This document shows, piece after piece, positions 61,061 through 64,000 of a DNA stretch of 64,000 bases; positions within the stretch are counted from its first letter, which is position 1; each line of letters starts with the position of its first letter. The notes beneath the pieces were generated by a model, which saw only the letters and a list, made by a program, of their open reading frames with translations, was not told where the DNA came from and made no database searches. Made by a program: the position numbers and the translations under genes. The stretch lies in assembly GCF_015665295.1 (NCBI RefSeq), contig NZ_JADFAJ010000009.1, forward strand, positions 41,923 to 105,922. Reading direction: 5' to 3'. Source of the DNA: Maricaulis sp. (GTDB taxonomy: Bacteria > Pseudomonadota > Alphaproteobacteria > Caulobacterales > Maricaulaceae).

Positions 61061-64000
61061 ATGCAGGTCTTCGGTCGCCTAGCCGATTTCATCGCCGAGA
61101 CAGCGCCCGCCGGCGGACCCGAGACACGCCAGCTGGCCTCTCCAGACCGCGACGCGGACGATCTGCCCAGCGCCGCGCGCGAGCTCGTCACACCGGCCGG
61201 CTGGAGCCTGTCGGCAGCCCAGGCCCTCGCAGACCTCCTGGACACGCCGCGCCCGGTCAACACGGCGCCGTGCAAGGATGCCAAGACCTTCGGGACACTC
61301 TGCCCGGCATCGGCCACCGATGAGGAACGGGCCCTCGAGCCGGACTTCGCGGCCGTCGCCCGCCGCCTGTCCGGCGCGATGGCCTGGTCGGCCGCGCGAC
61401 AGGGTGGATTTGAGTGCGATAGCGATGCCGAGCGGCTTGCCGGCGAGCTCGCCGCCAGCCTGACCGGCCGTCTCGTCATAGCCGACGCCAACCTGATCCG
61501 CGAAGGCGGGGTCGACTGGGCCTATGGTGACCCGGTCGCCACCGCTGCCGCCGCAACGCCGCCGCTGACCATCCGCGTCAATTCGCGCCAGGCGCCGGGC
61601 CAGTTGCGGCGTGTCGCCGAATCCGCCTTGCGCGCCTCGGTGCTGGATGTCGGTGCCCGGGTGACGCGCGACCGGCTTGAGGCGATCGGCGAAGCTGTGC
61701 GTCGCTGTTCCGGCGATATCGAGGATTGCTTTGATCCGCGCCGGAATGCCGCCCTCGCCCGGGCCATGCGGCGGGCTCTCAAGGACGGCGTCCCCGAGGA
61801 GGCGGTCGAGCGGGCCCTGGCCCTCGCCCGGCAGGGCACCGATGACGACGCCCTGTCGGTCCTCATCCCGGACAGTGTCGAGACCCGACCGGCCGTGGTG
61901 CATATCCCGGCCGCCTTCACTGCCGCGGTCAGTCAGGATGAGACCTGGACCTTCGAACAGGATGGTGGCGAGGTCCGGGCCCGCGACCTGCGCACCGGGA
62001 TTGCCCGGACCGTTTGGAGTTTTGGCACGCCCTCCCTTGCCTTCCACGCCAGCCCCGACGAGACCGGACCGGCCCTGTGGATCAACCTGCCCGCCTTCCT
62101 CGACCGCAATGACGGTTTCCAGGCCGAGCTGTTCTGCGATGCACTGCGCTATTGGGCGATCGCGCTGACGCTCAGCGCACCCAAGGGCGCCAGCTCTGCC
62201 GGATCGCTGGTGTTGACCGGCGTTGGAGCGCTTTTGATGTCAAGCGGCCTCGCATATGGCAGCGAGTCCGCCCGCGCGACGAGCGCCGCCATTGCCCATC
62301 TGGCGACCCGCACATTGCGCGATGTTGCCATGGAAACAGGCGCGGCGGCGCCCGGCCTTGGTGAAATGCCTGAGCTGGAAGACCTGCCGGCGACCTTTGC
62401 GCTGGTGGCCGAGCAGCTTCGCGCAGCGCCCGCCCCCTTCCTGCCCAAGGCCGCGCTGGCCCGTCCCGGCCCAACCCTGTCCTGCCGCGAGCCCGAAGCG
62501 CACATCGCCGCGCTGCTGGATGCGGACAGCGTCGGTGCGATGCCCGTGGTATCGGCGATCACCAGTGATGCCGACATGACCGGTGGCCAGCGGCTCCGCG
62601 ATTGTGCCCGCGCCGGACTTCTGGCGCTCGGCTGCAGCGTCACCGACGTCGAACGCGCCGAGGATCATGCGGCCGGCCATGGCAGCCTGCGCGGTGCCCC
62701 CGGCATTTCGCTGGAAGACCTGATGGCGCGTGGTGTGCCCGTCGACGCGCTCGAACGCCTCGAGGATTCGATTGCCGAAGGCGCCTCGGTACGGCACGCC
62801 CTCAATCGCTGGACTCTGGGCGACCGGACCTGCCGCGACGCGCTCGGCCTTGGCAGTGATGTGATCGAGCGCAATGGCAATTCCCTGTGTCATGCCATCG
62901 GCTATGACGAGGATGATATCCGCGCCGCCGACGCCCACGCACACGGCACGGGCGATCTCGCGGGCGCGCCGGATCTGCCGGCCAAGGCACGGCGCCTCTT
63001 TGGCACGCCCTCGCACCAGGACTGCATGCTCATGGCGGCCGCCATCGAGGCCCAGACCGGTGGCTGCTGCCAGACCGGGATCGCGCTGGATGGCGATGCT
63101 GCAATTGATGATGTCGCCGCACTGATCGATCTGGGCGGCGAACTCGGCCTGCGCGCCCTGTCGATCCGGCGCACGGCATCGGGCCTGTTCGACCTCCTGC
63201 CCGCCATCGATTTCGACAAGGGTGACTACGCCGCCGAAGCGCCACCAACCGAGCGCATTATCGAACGGACCGTGGAGCGCGTCGTCGAGAAACCCGCTGC
63301 CCGCCGCAAGCTTCCGGACCGCCGCAAGGGCTATATCCAGAAAGCCACCGTTGGCGGTCACAAGGTGTATCTCCACACCGGCGAATTCGATGATGGCGAG
63401 CTCGGCGAGATATTCATCGACATGCACAAGGAAGGCGCGGCTTTCCGTTCCTTGATGAACAACTTCGCAATAGCGATCTCGATTGGCCTGCAATACGGCG
63501 TGCCGCTGGAGGAATTTGTCGACGCCTTCGTCTACACACGTTTCGAACCGGCAGGTGCGGTGCAGGGCAATGATTCCATCCAGCACGCGACCTCGATCCT
63601 CGATTATCTCTTCCGCGAGTTGGGTGTTTCCTATCTGGGCCGCGATGACCTCGCCGAATTGCCCGCCGACAAGGCAGATCCAGGTGGTCTCGGACGGGGC
63701 GTACAGGAAGAAAAGCTGGCTCAGGAAGATGCGGCGAAGTTTATCTCGCGCGGCTTCTCGCGCGGCCAGGTTCCCGACAATATCCTGATGTTCGCCAATG
63801 CGCCCAAGCGTGCGGCCAGCGGTGACGGCCCGGACAGTCAGTCCGGTCATTACGAGATCGAGGACCAGCGCTCCTCAAGCAGCCGGTCGACCTCGCGCGA
63901 CATCTCCGTCTACAGCGGCGCGCCCTGCCCCGAGTGCGGCCATTTCACGGTCGTCATGGATGATGACGGCGGCCAGAAATGCGATGCCTGCAACTGGTCC
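61061..64000 (+). CDS. degenerate NrdJ-like protein with TSCPD domain and zinc ribbon (3' end outside window)
   Basis: An open frame of 980 codons starting [13 protein letters not shown] and running off the right edge. Segments align in order with B12-dependent ribonucleotide reductase (NrdJ): TPAGWS at residue 44, [16 protein letters not shown] around 223, [13 protein letters not shown] around 540, [10 protein letters not shown] around 580. A strongly conserved stretch at about 755-867 follows ([52 protein letters not shown]), and then a CPEC/CDAC zinc ribbon (956-977). The catalytic core motifs of NrdJ (NPCSE, PNSPQWFNTG, GTGSNFS, PTGTIG) are absent. It is therefore probably not an active reductase. 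GGGAGGG precedes the ATG. Confidence 0.88.
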   Translation, partial: MQVFGRLADFIAETAPAGGPETRQLASPDRDADDLPSAARELVTPAGWSLSAAQALADLLDTPRPVNTAPCKDAKTFGTLCPASATDEERALEPDFAAVARRLSGAMAWSAARQGGFECDSDAERLAGELAASLTGRLVIADANLIREGGVDWAYGDPVATAAAATPPLTIRVNSRQAPGQLRRVAESALRASVLDVGARVTRDRLEAIGEAVRRCSGDIEDCFDPRRNAALARAMRRALKDGVPEEAVERALALARQGTDDDALSVLIPDSVETRPAVVHIPAAFTAAVSQDETWTFEQDGGEVRARDLRTGIARTVWSFGTPSLAFHASPDETGPALWINLPAFLDRNDGFQAELFCDALRYWAIALTLSAPKGASSAGSLVLTGVGALLMSSGLAYGSESARATSAAIAHLATRTLRDVAMETGAAAPGLGEMPELEDLPATFALVAEQLRAAPAPFLPKAALARPGPTLSCREPEAHIAALLDADSVGAMPVVSAITSDADMTGGQRLRDCARAGLLALGCSVTDVERAEDHAAGHGSLRGAPGISLEDLMARGVPVDALERLEDSIAEGASVRHALNRWTLGDRTCRDALGLGSDVIERNGNSLCHAIGYDEDDIRAADAHAHGTGDLAGAPDLPAKARRLFGTPSHQDCMLMAAAIEAQTGGCCQTGIALDGDAAIDDVAALIDLGGELGLRALSIRRTASGLFDLLPAIDFDKGDYAAEAPPTERIIERTVERVVEKPAARRKLPDRRKGYIQKATVGGHKVYLHTGEFDDGELGEIFIDMHKEGAAFRSLMNNFAIAISIGLQYGVPLEEFVDAFVYTRFEPAGAVQGNDSIQHATSILDYLFRELGVSYLGRDDLAELPADKADPGGLGRGVQEEKLAQEDAAKFISRGFSRGQVPDNILMFANAPKRAASGDGPDSQSGHYEIEDQRSSSSRSTSRDISVYSGAPCPECGHFTVVMDDDGGQKCDACNWS

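Noticed and set aside
61079..63850. Two long minus-strand frames (61079-62047 and 62240-63850) at the right end
   Set aside because: They lie opposite the NrdJ-like plus-strand gene, whose 980-codon frame, homology and ribosome binding site are convincing.

Overview
This is 64 kb of core chromosome from a GC-rich alphaproteobacterium. The gene content points to the stalked or budding group (Caulobacterales/Maricaulales, Hyphomonadaceae-like). The evidence is an adjacent divK-pleD pair, a bactofilin overlapping an M23 peptidase gene, an alphaproteobacterial NDUFA12 complex I subunit, an RNase E with a C-terminal GWW motif, a phasin, and clustered GANTC (CcrM-type) sites. The species assignment is an inference. 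I see no rRNA, tRNA, CRISPR array, insertion sequence or prophage.

Layout. 1-5212 (minus): a SUF iron-sulfur operon, iscR - cysteine desulfurase - sufB - three unrelated coupled genes - sufC (cut by the window edge), with a good IscR-type operator in front. 5422-13480: alpha/beta hydrolase, anmK, tyrS, a very large AsmA/YhdP-like protein, bcp and a DUF455 ferritin-like protein. 13582-17820: M23 peptidase + bactofilin, an acyltransferase, a membrane protein and a small winged-helix regulator. 17817-26045: prfB with an intact programmed +1 frameshift site, mrcA (PBP1A), amiC, and rne with a long structured leader. 26155-36799: M48 protease, DUF482 acetyltransferase, HIT, recQ, a membrane-anchored XRE protein, HD protein, GlxA-type and AraC-type regulators and a DUF2306 protein. 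36877-42150: clpA-clpS, a histone-like phasin, and a D,D-carboxypeptidase with a SPOR domain. 42310-49351: topA, rnr, NUDIX, MFS, rpmG. 49400-54937: pleD-divK, ROK kinase-dinB, hydrolase, RidA. 55169-60906: DsbA-like lipoprotein, thiS-thiG, aroQ, accB-accC, aat, DUF2155 and NDUFA12.

The last gene, 61061 to the right edge and still open, is the most unusual. It is a full-length relative of the B12-dependent ribonucleotide reductase NrdJ. Its C-terminal TSCPD region and zinc ribbon are well preserved, but I cannot find any of the catalytic motifs in the core. It has an uninterrupted 980-codon frame, a good ribosome binding site, and three GANTC sites in its upstream region, so it looks like a maintained gene with a new, non-catalytic role rather than a decaying one.

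Several genes serve common tasks: envelope growth and shape (mrcA, amiC, M23/bactofilin, the SPOR carboxypeptidase, anmK), cell-cycle control (divK, pleD, clpA-clpS), and RNA turnover (rne, rnr). Five of the eleven convergent gene junctions overlap, and three of them share the same four bases CTAG as both stop codons.
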